This document shows, piece by piece, positions 1-8,093 of a stretch of 64,000 nucleotides of DNA. This stretch comes from Streptococcus varani (GTDB lineage: Bacteria > Bacillota > Bacilli > Lactobacillales > Streptococcaceae). The notes under the pieces are model-generated. The model ran no database searches. It saw nothing but the letters and a program-made list of their open reading frames with translations, and was not told the DNA's origin. Made by a program: the position numbers and the translations under genes. Position 1 is the first letter of the stretch. Each line of letters starts with the position of its first letter. The stretch is from positions 372,001-436,000 of the forward strand of contig NZ_CTEN01000003.1 of the NCBI RefSeq assembly GCF_001375655.1. The letters are read 5' to 3'.

Positions 1-421
1 TGTCCGAAACAACTGTATAAATAATCGGAATATCGATGCGATCATTGATAGTCTGAATGGTCGATATATCTGTCGGACCATTGACAACCACAGCAACTGC
101 ACCCTCTGACTCTGAAAAAAGACTCATATTTGCCGAACGGTCTCCCTTAGTCAGACCACCTCCTACACCAGCAAAAACTGGCACTGAAGAAACTTGCATA
201 ATACTTTTTAAAACAGTAGGTGTCGGTGTAAAAGGATAAACAGCTAAGAGAGCATCCGCATTATTATTGGCGATAATGGATACATCCGTCGTGAAAATAA
301 TCGATTTGATCCGTCGGCCATAAATCTTAATCCCTGAACATTTTTTGATACTTTCAGGCGCTTCGACAATCTCATGACGTAAATCGGACATGACAGATGG
401 AATTGGTTTTTTCTCAGACAT
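1..421 (-). CDS. Conserved TIM-barrel-like protein, often labelled 'hydrolase' (3' end cut by window edge)
   Basis: The reading frame opens at an ATG at 421 and runs without a stop to the window edge, so only the N-terminal 140 residues are visible. They begin MSEKKPIPSVMSDLRHEIVE and include a Gly-rich turn FAGVGGGLTKG and alternating strand/helix text such as AVAVVVNGPTDI, which suggest a beta/alpha barrel. I recall this as a conserved Firmicutes family usually annotated only as 'hydrolase'; I know of no assayed reaction. It lies downstream of typA and the small membrane gene in the same direction, but 530 bp of repeat-containing DNA separates them, so it probably has its own promoter. Confidence 0.6.
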   Translation of the reverse strand, partial: MSEKKPIPSVMSDLRHEIVEAPESIKKCSGIKIYGRRIKSIIFTTDVSIIANNNADALLAVYPFTPTPTVLKSIMQVSSVPVFAGVGGGLTKGDRSANMSLFSESEGAVAVVVNGPTDISTIQTINDRIDIPIIYTVVSD

Positions 422-456
422 GGGTATACTCCTTACAAATCTATAACTAGCCTCAT

Positions 457-683
457 ATGGTCTTTGGAATTAACTTTAATACCTTGTCACTATCAGCTTG
501 CCCTAGTCTAGTTGAGAGAAACTTATTTTCTTCTATCTCCAAGCTCAAACAGTCTATTCCTAGACTGTAAGGGCAACTGACCGTCGTCAGTTTTTTATTT
601 CCAACCTAAAACAGTCTGGGAATAGACTGCTTGAGTTACTTGCGCCTCAGTTCCTAGTATTGAAGCTAATTCACTTGACTATA
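457..683. repeat. RUP/BOX/SPRITE-like multi-hairpin intergenic repeat
   Basis: The right end (667-683) reads as an inverted copy of the ATAGTCAAATGAATTA terminus seen in the element at 15463-15566. The left end near 457-473 is a degraded match. Inside are three hairpins: CAGTCTA/TAGACTG (550-567), AACTGAC/GTCAGTT (575-592) followed by a T-run on the plus strand, and CAGTCT/AGACTG (612-629). Compact palindromic pneumococcal elements (RUP, BOX, SPRITE) have this sort of design. Which class it belongs to is inferred, not searched. Confidence 0.6.
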
Positions 684-749
684 GTACCATAAAATAGGCA
701 GCTAAAAACCTTTTTTTGGAAGTTTTTCAAAAATATTCTAATCCTGCTT

Positions 750-787
750 GAGAAAAAGAAAACTAGCGGAAAAGTCGCAGCTAGTTA
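750..787 (-). terminator. Probable terminator of the typA/DUF3165 transcript
   Basis: AACTAGC at 761-767 pairs with GCTAGTT at 781-787, and on the minus strand the stem is followed by a T-rich tract (TTTTCTTTTT). It lies about 165 nt after the stop of the small membrane gene. Confidence 0.45.
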
Positions 788-950
788 AAAGTTTTGGGAA
801 GCCTCCTTGGGATGGAATTATGAATGGGCAGTGGTCGGGAAGCATTCGATCCATATAAGCATAAAAAGATTGAAGGTTGGATCAATGGCGACCCTTTCTT
901 CAATCTAATGGTATTTGTTGTTCTATCTATTTAAGAGGACGTTTCAGAAA

Positions 951-1211
951 TTATTTTTTTATTCTGAGTTTATCTGATTTTGGCATGAGGTAGATATCTC
1001 GCATAGCCCAGATCTCAACTACCAGCATGGATATGCATAACCAAATCTCTGGTGGCGATTGGACAACTCTTAGAAAGCCAAGAACCAAAATGATGACCAA
1101 TCCTACCAGAAGAAAGACAAGAGCAACTAAATTCATGGTCCCTCGAATATTTTTTGGAGCTGCAAAGATATAAAATAAGAGTAACATGGCAGCAATAATC
1201 AAGTAAAACAT
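951..1211 (-). CDS. Small membrane protein, DUF3165-type
   Basis: An 86-residue protein with two or three hydrophobic segments (about residues 1-17, 27-47 and 57-68), a short Pro-containing loop and a basic tail ending LRIKK. Size, hydrophobic pattern and position just after typA match the streptococcal DUF3165 family, whose function is unknown. The ATG at 1211 is preceded by GAGGAGGAAC on the minus strand, a good ribosome site. It is probably co-transcribed with typA, whose stop is 148 bp upstream. No catalytic or binding motif is visible, so a role beyond membrane location cannot be given. Confidence 0.7.
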   Translation of the reverse strand: MFYLIIAAMLLLFYIFAAPKNIRGTMNLVALVFLLVGLVIILVLGFLRVVQSPPEIWLCISMLVVEIWAMRDIYLMPKSDKLRIKK

Positions 1212-1359
1212 GAGTGTTCCTCCTCTCTAAATTCAGATATAAAGGGCGGATAAGGACTGACCGTTTGAATATGGTCTTTAAAAGACGCTACTTGACGCTA
1301 CTTATTGAGCAAAACTCTACATGTTACATTAGCCCATATCCATTTAAACTAGACTTTCT

Positions 1360-3201
1360 TTATTCCGCTAACTTTTTCTTTTTGTTGGCTTTATCACGCT
1401 CTGCCTTGTTCAGGATTTGTTTGCGTAGACGGATAGAAACCGGCGTTACTTCCATGTACTCATCATCATCCAAGAATTCAAGGGATTCTTCCAAGGTCAA
1501 GATACGTGGCGTTTTGATAACAGATGTTTGGTCCTTAGTCGCTGAACGGACGTTAGTCATTTGTTTGGCGGTAGTGATGTTCACACCAAGGTCGTTTTCA
1601 CGCGCATTCTCACCGATGATCATTCCTTCATAAACTTCTGTTCCTGGGTTGACAAAGATGGTACCACGCTCTTCAATACGCATGATGGAATAAGTGGTTG
1701 CCTTACCTTGGTCGATCGATACCAAGGCGCCACGGTGACGACCACCGATTTCAGCTTGAACCATTGGCATGTACTGATCAAAGGTGTGGTTCATGATACC
1801 ATAACCACGAGTCATGGAAAGGAACTCTGTTGAGTATCCGATAAGACCACGAGCTGGGATAGAGAAAATGAGACGAGTTTGGCCATTACCCACCATCTGC
1901 ATGTCAATCATATCTCCTTTACGCTCTGAAAGGGATTGGATGATGGCACCTTGGTACTCTTCAGGAGTGTCAATTTGCACGCGTTCAAACGGCTCACATT
2001 TCACACCATCGATTTCCTTGATGATAACTTCTGGACGAGATACTTGCAATTCATATCCTTCACGACGCATGGTTTCAATCAAAATAGACAAGTGGAGTTC
2101 ACCACGACCGGATACCGTCCATTTATCTGGTGAATCCGTCGCTTCAACACGCAAGGATACATCTGTTTGCAATTCTGCTAAAAGACGCTCTTCAATCTTA
2201 CGAGAAGTAATCCATTTCCCTTCACGACCTGCAAACGGTGAGTTGTTCACCAAGAAAGTCATTTGAAGAGTTGGCTCATCGATACGAAGAATCGGAAGAG
2301 CTTCTACACAGTCAGTCGGTGTAATGGTTTCTCCAACAAAGATATCTTCCATACCCGAAACGGCAATCAAGTCACCAGCTTTTGCTTCTTTGATTTCTTT
2401 GCGGTCAAGACCGAAGAAACCGAACAGTTTGGTCACGCGGAAGTTCTTTGTTGTGCCGTCCAATTTTGAGAGGGTAACTTGATCCCCAACCTTGATGGTT
2501 CCACGGAAGACACGACCGATACCGATACGCCCAACGAAGTCATTGTAGTCTAAGAGTGAAACTTGGAACTGCAAAGGCTCATCAGAGTTGTCAACTGGGG
2601 CAGGAATATGATCGATAATGGTATCAAAAATCGGTGCCATTGTTGCTTCTTGGTCTGCTACATTGTCAGACATTGAAGATGTCCCGTTAATCGCTGAGGC
2701 ATAGACAACTGGGAAATCCAATTGTTCATCATCTGCACCCAATTCGATGAAGAGTTCCAAAACTTCGTCCACTACTTCAGCAGGTCGAGCAGATGGTTTA
2801 TCAATCTTATTGATAACAACGATTGGAATCAAATCTTGTTCTAGAGCTTTTTTTAATACGAAACGGGTTTGTGGCATAGTACCTTCGTAAGAGTCAACGA
2901 CTAGCACGACACCATCAACCATCTTCATGATACGTTCTACTTCACCACCAAAGTCCGCGTGTCCTGGCGTGTCCAAGATATTAATACGTGTCCCATTATA
3001 GTCTACGGCTGTATTTTTAGCCAAGATAGTGATCCCACGTTCTTTTTCAATATCATTTGAATCCATTGCACGCTCATCTAAATTGGTTCGTGCATCTAGA
3101 GTTTGCGATTGCTTGAGCAGTTCATCTACTAGCGTTGTTTTTCCGTGGTCAACGTGGGCAATAATGGCAACGTTGCGGATATCATTTCTTAAAGCAGTCA
3201 T
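1360..3201 (-). CDS. typA: Ribosome-associated GTPase TypA/BipA
   Basis: A 613-residue translational GTPase of the EF-G/LepA superfamily that binds the ribosome and helps assembly and growth under stress or cold. The G domain shows AHVDHGKTT (residues 15-23), DTPGH (77-81) and NKID (131-134). Domain II follows at about 205-300, then two EF-G-like alpha/beta domains and the TypA-specific C-terminal domain with [12 protein letters not shown] and a Lys-rich tail. Length is standard. The start is supported by AAGAGGAAAAA directly upstream. A TATAAT with an upstream TG lies about 45 nt before the ATG. The gene is divergent from the secreted-protein gene at 3415. Confidence 0.97.
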   Translation of the reverse strand: MTALRNDIRNVAIIAHVDHGKTTLVDELLKQSQTLDARTNLDERAMDSNDIEKERGITILAKNTAVDYNGTRINILDTPGHADFGGEVERIMKMVDGVVLVVDSYEGTMPQTRFVLKKALEQDLIPIVVINKIDKPSARPAEVVDEVLELFIELGADDEQLDFPVVYASAINGTSSMSDNVADQEATMAPIFDTIIDHIPAPVDNSDEPLQFQVSLLDYNDFVGRIGIGRVFRGTIKVGDQVTLSKLDGTTKNFRVTKLFGFFGLDRKEIKEAKAGDLIAVSGMEDIFVGETITPTDCVEALPILRIDEPTLQMTFLVNNSPFAGREGKWITSRKIEERLLAELQTDVSLRVEATDSPDKWTVSGRGELHLSILIETMRREGYELQVSRPEVIIKEIDGVKCEPFERVQIDTPEEYQGAIIQSLSERKGDMIDMQMVGNGQTRLIFSIPARGLIGYSTEFLSMTRGYGIMNHTFDQYMPMVQAEIGGRHRGALVSIDQGKATTYSIMRIEERGTIFVNPGTEVYEGMIIGENARENDLGVNITTAKQMTNVRSATKDQTSVIKTPRILTLEESLEFLDDDEYMEVTPVSIRLRKQILNKAERDKANKKKKLAE

Positions 3202-3334
3202 TTTTTCCTCTTAAATTTAAATTATTTTAACTAAAGAATTATAACACAGTTTGATGCAAAATAGCAGAATTAAGACAATGTAAATGTTTTCAACGCATTA
3301 ACAGAAATTTACTGAGATTAGCAGAAAAAAGTAC

Positions 3335-3350
3335 TACTAAATATTTAGTA
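3335..3350. promoter_or_regulatory. 16-bp perfect palindrome (candidate operator)
   Basis: TACTAAATATTTAGTA is a perfect palindrome that ends 3 bp before the -35 hexamer of the promoter for the gene at 3415, between two divergent genes. The position suggests a regulator site; the regulator is unknown. Confidence 0.5.
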
Positions 3351-3353
3351 AGT

Positions 3354-3382
3354 TTGAATTTTCTTAGTCCATATGATATACT
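3354..3382 (+). promoter_or_regulatory. Promoter of the Excalibur-protein gene
   Basis: TTGAAT (3354-3359), a 17-bp spacer and TATACT (3377-3382) with an extended TGA just before the -10. The leader to the ATG at 3415 is about 25 nt and carries GGAGAGG. Confidence 0.8.
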
Positions 3383-3414
3383 AAAATAAATATTAAATTT
3401 ATGGAGAGGTATTT

Positions 3415-4314
3415 ATGAAAAAGGGTGGAATGTTACGTAGCTTATCCCTAGGTGTATTGATTACTAGTTTGCTTATTCCTGTATCTATCTTGGCCCAAGA
3501 TGGGACATCAAGTACTGTTGAAACATCTCTTTCGACAGTGTCTGATTCAGATACCAGTATAAGTCCAGCGACTACTGAGCCTCTTGTTACAGAAACTCCA
3601 ATATCCACTACGAGTGAACTCCTTCCGGATACGACACAAGAAACTAGAGAGGTGAGTACTGAGGAAGAAGGTAGCCTTGTTCCAGAGTCAGCTCAAGTAT
3701 CCATTCCCATCTACCGTCTCTATCATCCGGGAATCGGTAGACATCTCTACACTACTGATGAGAACGAGAAAAATATTCGCTATAATGAAGGATGGGGATA
3801 CGAGGGAATTGCATGGTACGCTCCAGGTCAAGGGACGCCAGTTTATCGCCTTTATAACGCTACTTTAAAAAATCATCTTTACACACAAGATCGAAATGAA
3901 GTACATGTTCTCACTAGCCTACACGGCTGGAAATCGGATTTTAATGGTCAACCAGTTTTCTACTCTGGAGGGGAGATTAGCGTCTATCGTCTCTATAACC
4001 GTAATCTCCAAGGTCGTCACCATTGGACAACTGATACGAATGAGTATCGAGTCCTACCAAGCCACGGCTGGACACAAGAGGGCATCAAGTTCAAGGCTCT
4101 TCAAATTGGAAAGCCGATCCAAACTCAGTATAAGTATGTCGCAGCTGCTCCTGCGCCAACACCTGCTCCTGCGCCAACACCTCAACCACCACAAGCCTAT
4201 TATCCAAATTGTACTGCAGTCCGCAATGCTGGTCGAGCACCTATCTATAGGGGGCAACCTGGATTTGGTCCTCATTTAGATCGAGACGGGGATGGGGTAG
4301 CTTGTGAAAAATAA
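3415..4314 (+). CDS. Secreted protein with three YRLYH/N repeats and a C-terminal Excalibur calcium-binding domain
   Basis: A 299-residue exported protein. A signal peptide (KK, hydrophobic core, cleavage near ILAQD) is followed by a Ser/Thr-rich linker to about residue 95. Three tandem units each start with YRLYH or YRLYN and contain an HLYT or HHWT motif (DUF5648-like repeats found in streptococcal and lactococcal surface proteins). A Pro/Ala linker then leads to an Excalibur domain with YYPNCTAVRNAG and the DRDGDGVACE calcium loop. There is no LPXTG anchor, so it is probably released or held by its domains. Calcium binding follows from the family; the target is unknown. The start is supported by GGAGAGG and a good promoter. 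The lipoprotein gene follows 13 bp later. Confidence 0.85.
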   Translation: MKKGGMLRSLSLGVLITSLLIPVSILAQDGTSSTVETSLSTVSDSDTSISPATTEPLVTETPISTTSELLPDTTQETREVSTEEEGSLVPESAQVSIPIYRLYHPGIGRHLYTTDENEKNIRYNEGWGYEGIAWYAPGQGTPVYRLYNATLKNHLYTQDRNEVHVLTSLHGWKSDFNGQPVFYSGGEISVYRLYNRNLQGRHHWTTDTNEYRVLPSHGWTQEGIKFKALQIGKPIQTQYKYVAAAPAPTPAPAPTPQPPQAYYPNCTAVRNAGRAPIYRGQPGFGPHLDRDGDGVACEK

Positions 4315-4327
4315 AAAGGAGAGTAAC

Positions 4328-4753
4328 ATGAAAAAAATAATAACATTTCTTTGCCTAATGGCTTCAACTATTTTTCTAGTTGCTTGTACAAGCCAGTCTA
4401 AAACTACTGATGAAAAGAATTTGACAAGCTACCAGAGTATTAGTTTATCTGAAGCAGTTCAAAAGATTCAAAACCAGGAAGATTTTTACCTTTATGTTGG
4501 TAGACCAACCTGCCCTTATTGTGTTATCTTCTCTCCAAATCTAGAAAAAGCGATCACTACTACGCAGGTTACCGTTTACTACGTTGACACTGATCAAGAA
4601 AAACAAGAAGATGTGAAAATTTTCGCGCAAAAAGAAAATATACAAACGACTCCTAATCTCAGCTATTATAAGGCTGGTAAAAAAATGAAATATTTGGTTA
4701 AAGGTAGCGAATCTAGCGTAAAAGAAATTGAAGATTTCCTAACAGAAGAGTAA
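4328..4753 (+). CDS. Thioredoxin-fold lipoprotein, bacteriocin transport accessory (Bta) type
   Basis: A 141-residue lipoprotein. The signal peptide ends in a lipobox (FLVACT), so it should be lipid-anchored at the outer face of the membrane. The mature part is a thioredoxin fold with a CPYC active site (GRPTCPYCVIF) and a cis-Pro region (TTPNLSYYKAG). The family includes accessory proteins of bacteriocin loci that may form disulfides in exported peptides; no bacteriocin gene is visible here. A GTG at 4304 is also in frame, but the ATG at 4328 has AAAGGAGAG in front and gives the correct signal peptide. It may help fold its secreted neighbour, whose Excalibur domain has two cysteines. Confidence 0.8.
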   Translation: MKKIITFLCLMASTIFLVACTSQSKTTDEKNLTSYQSISLSEAVQKIQNQEDFYLYVGRPTCPYCVIFSPNLEKAITTTQVTVYYVDTDQEKQEDVKIFAQKENIQTTPNLSYYKAGKKMKYLVKGSESSVKEIEDFLTEE

Positions 4754-4763
4754 AAGTAAAAGT

Positions 4764-4816
4764 AAAAAAACGAATGATCGTAATTGGTTGAAGAACCACT
4801 ATTGTCATTCGTTTTT
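4764..4816. terminator. Bidirectional terminator, AAAAAACGAATGA family
   Basis: AAAAAACGAATGA near the left end pairs with TCATTCGTTTTTT at the right, giving a stem with A/T runs on both sides. A close relative (same stem ends and the same TTTTTTGCTAT flank, different loop) lies at 47847-47904. Confidence 0.8.
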
Positions 4817-4927
4817 TGCTATCTTTTGAACAAACTTGATTTTCTGTGATTTCGAAATTTAGACACTATTTTCACAAAAAATCTTTTCAATATGTAAATG
4901 CATCTAAATTTACTAATTTTATGCAAA

Positions 4928-4951
4928 ATAAAAACAGCCAAGGCTGTTTTT
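4928..4951 (-). terminator. Terminator of asnA
   Basis: AAAAACAGCC and GGCTGTTTTT form a hairpin with a 2-nt loop. It begins at the asnA stop codon, and the T-run reads on the minus strand. Confidence 0.8.
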
Positions 4952-5942
4952 ATAAGATATTCTCAAATTCTTCTCTAACGGATTCTGGCCATACACTTGA
5001 ATGGACTTCTCCTATGTGTTTTTTGCGAAGGAGGAACATAGCCAAACGAGACTGTCCGATACCACCTCCGATAGAGAGTGGGAAGAGTCCGTGGAGCAAG
5101 GCTTTATGCCATTCAAATTCTAGTCGATCCGTATCTCCTGTGATTTCACACTGACGTTTGAGAGCATCTCCGTCTACACGGATACCCATAGAGGATAACT
5201 CAAATGCTGCACCGAGCTGGTCATTCCAGACCAAGATATCTCCGTTAAGTCCTTTGTATCCCTTCTCTGATGGGGTCGTCCAGTCATCATAGTCTGGTGC
5301 TCGGCCATCATGTGGTTTACCATCTGCTAGTTCACCACCGATACCAATCAAGAATACAGCTCCATATTCTTTAGCCACTGCATTTTCACGTTCTTTTGGT
5401 GTCATTTCTGGGAAACGTTCTACCAATTCTTCTGTGTGGATAAAGGTGATTTGCTTAGGCAAGACAGAATCAATATCATAGCGAGCTTCCACAGCTAATT
5501 CCGTTAGGCGAATTGCCTTATAGATTTGCTCAACTGTTTCTTTTAAATAAGCCAAATCACGATGACCATTTGGAATAACTTTTTCCCAATCCCACTGGTC
5601 AACATATATGGAATGAATCGGGTCCAGTGAATCTTCATCGGGACGAAGAGCTTTCATATGAACAAAGAGCCCTTCCCCATCGTTAAAACCAAAACGAGCA
5701 AGAGTATGGCGTTTCCATTTTGCAAGAGAATGCACTACTTCATAGGTGTGTTCTGGAATCAACTTGACCTTGACAGACACCGGATTTTCAATCCCGGAAA
5801 GATTATCTTGCATACCATCTCCAACCCGGCTAAGAATTGGACCTTGAACTTCTACCACTTCAAGTTTATCTTTTAAATACTGCGTAAAAGTGTTTTTAAC
5901 AAAGGAAATTTCTTCCTGTTGGTGAATAAAACTTTTTTTCAT
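4950..5942 (-). CDS. asnA: Aspartate--ammonia ligase (asparagine synthetase A)
   Basis: Makes asparagine from aspartate, ammonia and ATP in the cytoplasm. The 330-residue product has the full AsnA length and class II aminoacyl-tRNA-synthetase-like motifs: [15 protein letters not shown] near the start, YVDQWDWEK in the centre, [15 protein letters not shown], and the C-terminal [14 protein letters not shown] (motif 3 region). The in-frame TTG at 5957 is less likely than the ATG at 5942, which has GAAGGGAAG at proper spacing and gives the family N-terminus [12 protein letters not shown]. It is a single-gene unit with its own terminator. Confidence 0.97.
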   Translation of the reverse strand: MKKSFIHQQEEISFVKNTFTQYLKDKLEVVEVQGPILSRVGDGMQDNLSGIENPVSVKVKLIPEHTYEVVHSLAKWKRHTLARFGFNDGEGLFVHMKALRPDEDSLDPIHSIYVDQWDWEKVIPNGHRDLAYLKETVEQIYKAIRLTELAVEARYDIDSVLPKQITFIHTEELVERFPEMTPKERENAVAKEYGAVFLIGIGGELADGKPHDGRAPDYDDWTTPSEKGYKGLNGDILVWNDQLGAAFELSSMGIRVDGDALKRQCEITGDTDRLEFEWHKALLHGLFPLSIGGGIGQSRLAMFLLRKKHIGEVHSSVWPESVREEFENIL

Positions 5943-6057
5943 CGTTCTTCCCTTCAAATAATGATATTCCCATTATACGCTTTTTTTGGAACTTGTAAAG
6001 TTAAAAAAGAAGAAAAAATTAAATTTTCTGATATTTTAATAATCCCAAAAAATTAAA

Positions 6058-6076
6058 GAGCAGGTAATTCCTGCTC
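6058..6076 (-). terminator. Terminator of the carbohydrate-binding protein gene
   Basis: GAGCAGG-TAATT-CCTGCTC followed on the minus strand by CTTTAATTTTTT. Confidence 0.75.
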
Positions 6077-6084
6077 TAAATCGC

Positions 6085-7323
6085 TTATGGTGTTGTGGAG
6101 GTGGATTTACTTGCTGTAGTTTGTCCATAGCTACCACTTGTCGTAGAAAGGTAATAAACACTACCACCGGTCAGATTTGCTGATGAGTAAGTCACCTTAG
6201 CAAATGAGATTGGAGCAGGATAGGAGGCAATTTCATTTCCCGCCGCATCTGTGATGGTTAATGTATCTCCTGCATTGCCATTCAGACCTGCCATGAGGAC
6301 TTCTTGATGACTTGATGTTAGAGTAACCACTCCTAGTGCAATCAAGCTCCCACCTGTCAATTCTGCGCTTCCACTATAGTTGAAGACGGCTTGTTCACCC
6401 ATGCTTGCTAAAAAAGTATTGATGCCACCTGCAATGGTAATATCTCCATTGGATAAGACTGGGTTAGCTCCAGAAGTGATATTATTAGTTCCACCATTGA
6501 TGGTCAGATCAGTTATCGAAGCTTGTCCATCTTTAGCAAGAGAATCCCTGGCAACCATTCCGTTGGTTACAGAAACCAGGTTAGCAGTTCCACCATTGAT
6601 GACTAAATGTTTGCCTACATATGCTTCATGAGCTGTAGTAACCGTTACGGATCCATTGTTAATCGTTAATTTATTACTTGCTAAAACAGCCGCACCGGCT
6701 TCTTGGGATGAGCTTATATGAGTGGTTCCGCCATTGATGGTCAGATTCCCATGTTCTCCTTCCGTTTCATGGAAGGCATAGAGACCAAATCCTCCTGAAT
6801 CAATGATTAGGTTTCCTGATTCGAGAACCAAATCGTCTGATGCAAAAATTCCATACTGACTCACTTCTGAAATAGCCAAGCTACCATCTCCAGTTAAAGT
6901 AATATTGGTTGCTGAAATCCCAGTTTCTTCGCCAGATAAACTATTCTTTGAATCCTTAACCAGATTCAAAACATTCGTGCCTCTAGAGTGTAGGTCCAAA
7001 GATGCGAAACTTGCATTATTTAAGCCAATAGTGACATCTTGAGAAATCTCTTCTGATACCTGGATATTTACCTTTTCTGCCTGACCAGTAATCTCATATT
7101 GTCCACCAGCATTTATGGTGACAGTATCATTTTCTACCCGAACAGCGTTTGAGGAAGACTGAACACCATTCTCAGACAATTCAATCAAAACGGTTTCCGT
7201 CACCGTTTTAGTGCTTTCTTTCCCAAATTCCTTAAAATCTCCCTGTAAATAGGCTACTGTGCCCATTGAAACTGCTCCTAATAAGACTACAAAAGCTGCC
7301 AAGACATACAATCGCTTGTTCAT
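6085..7323 (-). CDS. Membrane-anchored beta-helix carbohydrate-binding protein (Cthe_2159-like)
   Basis: About 412 residues: one N-terminal membrane segment (about residues 5-25), a short linker, then roughly 380 residues of parallel beta-helix text. At least five rungs repeat the pattern LTINGG/ITIAGG followed by an alternating Ser/Thr/Val strand. The fold and the Asn-Gly turns match the family labelled 'carbohydrate-binding domain-containing', typified by clostridial Cthe_2159, reported to bind acidic or cellulosic polysaccharides. No catalytic residues or LPXTG are seen, so it should display its helix outside the membrane. The ATG at 7323 has AAGGTGG at proper spacing; 7326 and a longer start at 7374 are possible. 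The Ser/Thr-rich C-terminus looks disordered. Confidence 0.75.
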   Translation of the reverse strand: MNKRLYVLAAFVVLLGAVSMGTVAYLQGDFKEFGKESTKTVTETVLIELSENGVQSSSNAVRVENDTVTINAGGQYEITGQAEKVNIQVSEEISQDVTIGLNNASFASLDLHSRGTNVLNLVKDSKNSLSGEETGISATNITLTGDGSLAISEVSQYGIFASDDLVLESGNLIIDSGGFGLYAFHETEGEHGNLTINGGTTHISSSQEAGAAVLASNKLTINNGSVTVTTAHEAYVGKHLVINGGTANLVSVTNGMVARDSLAKDGQASITDLTINGGTNNITSGANPVLSNGDITIAGGINTFLASMGEQAVFNYSGSAELTGGSLIALGVVTLTSSHQEVLMAGLNGNAGDTLTITDAAGNEIASYPAPISFAKVTYSSANLTGGSVYYLSTTSGSYGQTTASKSTSTTP

Positions 7324-7402
7324 CATTACCCACCTTGAATTTATTCTAACACCTAGTATAGCACAGTTGCCCAAAAGAAAAAAGTTTGGAATCGATCCAA
7401 AC

Positions 7403-7786
7403 TTAATTGCTTTTCACTTTACCATCCCAAGCATTCAACCCATAACTGAGGATGTAGATATCCGTATAACCTTGTTTTTTTAGATAAAGAGCCGCAGGCG
7501 TCACACGTTGACCGCGATCATTTTCATAAAGCAATACAGCCTTGTCTTTACGAATTGCTCCCAAACTTTGCTTGAGTTGCTCATAAGGGATATTGCGAGC
7601 CCCAAGAATATGCTTTCTACGGAATTCAACTGGATCACGTAAGTCAATCAATTGTCCCGTAAAAATCTTTTCAGCAAATTCTGCATTTTCCAAGAGTTTT
7701 GCTGCTCGTCTCAAACGCCAGTAGTTAAATCCAGCCCAGCCAGCTACAAGAAGGATGGTAGCCACAAGTATATAAAGTGCTTTCAT
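7403..7786 (-). CDS. Membrane-anchored rhodanese-like protein lacking the active-site cysteine
   Basis: A 127-residue protein with an N-terminal membrane helix (residues 3-20) and a rhodanese domain: IDLRDPVEF (47-55), HILGARNIPY (59-68) and a C-terminal GLNAWDGKV. Active rhodaneses have Cys at the head of the loop after the fourth strand (usually YCRSGNRS). Here the loop reads YENDRGQRV (87-95) and there is no Cys anywhere in the protein, so sulfur transfer by the usual route is not expected. It overlaps the stop of yqgQ by 4 bp (ATGA type), so the two are translationally coupled. The role is unknown; binding or scaffolding is an inference. Confidence 0.8.
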   Translation of the reverse strand: MKALYILVATILLVAGWAGFNYWRLRRAAKLLENAEFAEKIFTGQLIDLRDPVEFRRKHILGARNIPYEQLKQSLGAIRKDKAVLLYENDRGQRVTPAALYLKKQGYTDIYILSYGLNAWDGKVKSN

Positions 7787-8004
7787 TTTTTATCTCCTAT
7801 TTTCTTCTGATAGTCCAACTCTAATCTATGCTCACGTCTCAAGACCATTTCAGCCTCAATATAGTCCATCCTATCGATGAGCCCCATCTGGTAAAGCTGA
7901 CTCAATTCCAATTTCATGACTTCAATTTCATACAGGCGATTAGCCATATAAACAATAATGCCGTAACGCTTGAGCAACTGTTGCACATCATAAAGTGTCT
8001 TCAT
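7783..8004 (-). CDS. yqgQ: YqgQ family protein (DUF910)
   Basis: A 73-residue helical, charged protein with the family pattern YDVQQLLKRYGIIVYMANR and ELSQLYQMGLI. YqgQ is a small conserved Firmicutes protein of unknown function with a helical bundle structure, often next to glucokinase or rhodanese-like genes. No Shine-Dalgarno precedes the ATG: only TTTCCT separates it from a TGCTACACT extended -10, so the mRNA may be leaderless. It is coupled to the rhodanese-like gene by a 4-bp overlap. Confidence 0.8.
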   Translation of the reverse strand: MKTLYDVQQLLKRYGIIVYMANRLYEIEVMKLELSQLYQMGLIDRMDYIEAEMVLRREHRLELDYQKKIGDKK

Positions 8005-8010
8005 AGGAAA

Positions 8011-8019
8011 AGTGTAGCA
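8011..8019 (-). promoter_or_regulatory. Extended -10 directly upstream of yqgQ
   Basis: TGCTACACT on the minus strand. The -10 hexamer ends 6 nt before the ATG at 8004, so transcription should begin at or next to the start codon. No -35 match is seen. Confidence 0.5.
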
Positions 8020-8072
8020 AATTTTTCAGCTTTTTTCAAGACTTTCCACAAATGATGGCTCTCTAAAAACCA

Positions 8073-8088
8073 GCTGATAAGAATCAGC
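8073..8088 (-). terminator. Terminator of metY
   Basis: GCTGAT-AAGA-ATCAGC just after the metY stop, followed on the minus strand by TGGTTTTTAG. Confidence 0.65.
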
Positions 8089-8093
8089 AATAC

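Noticed and set aside
6380..6631. Plus-strand frame of 83 codons
   Set aside because: It lies antisense to the beta-helix repeats of the carbohydrate-binding protein; repetitive codons create it and it has no ribosome site.
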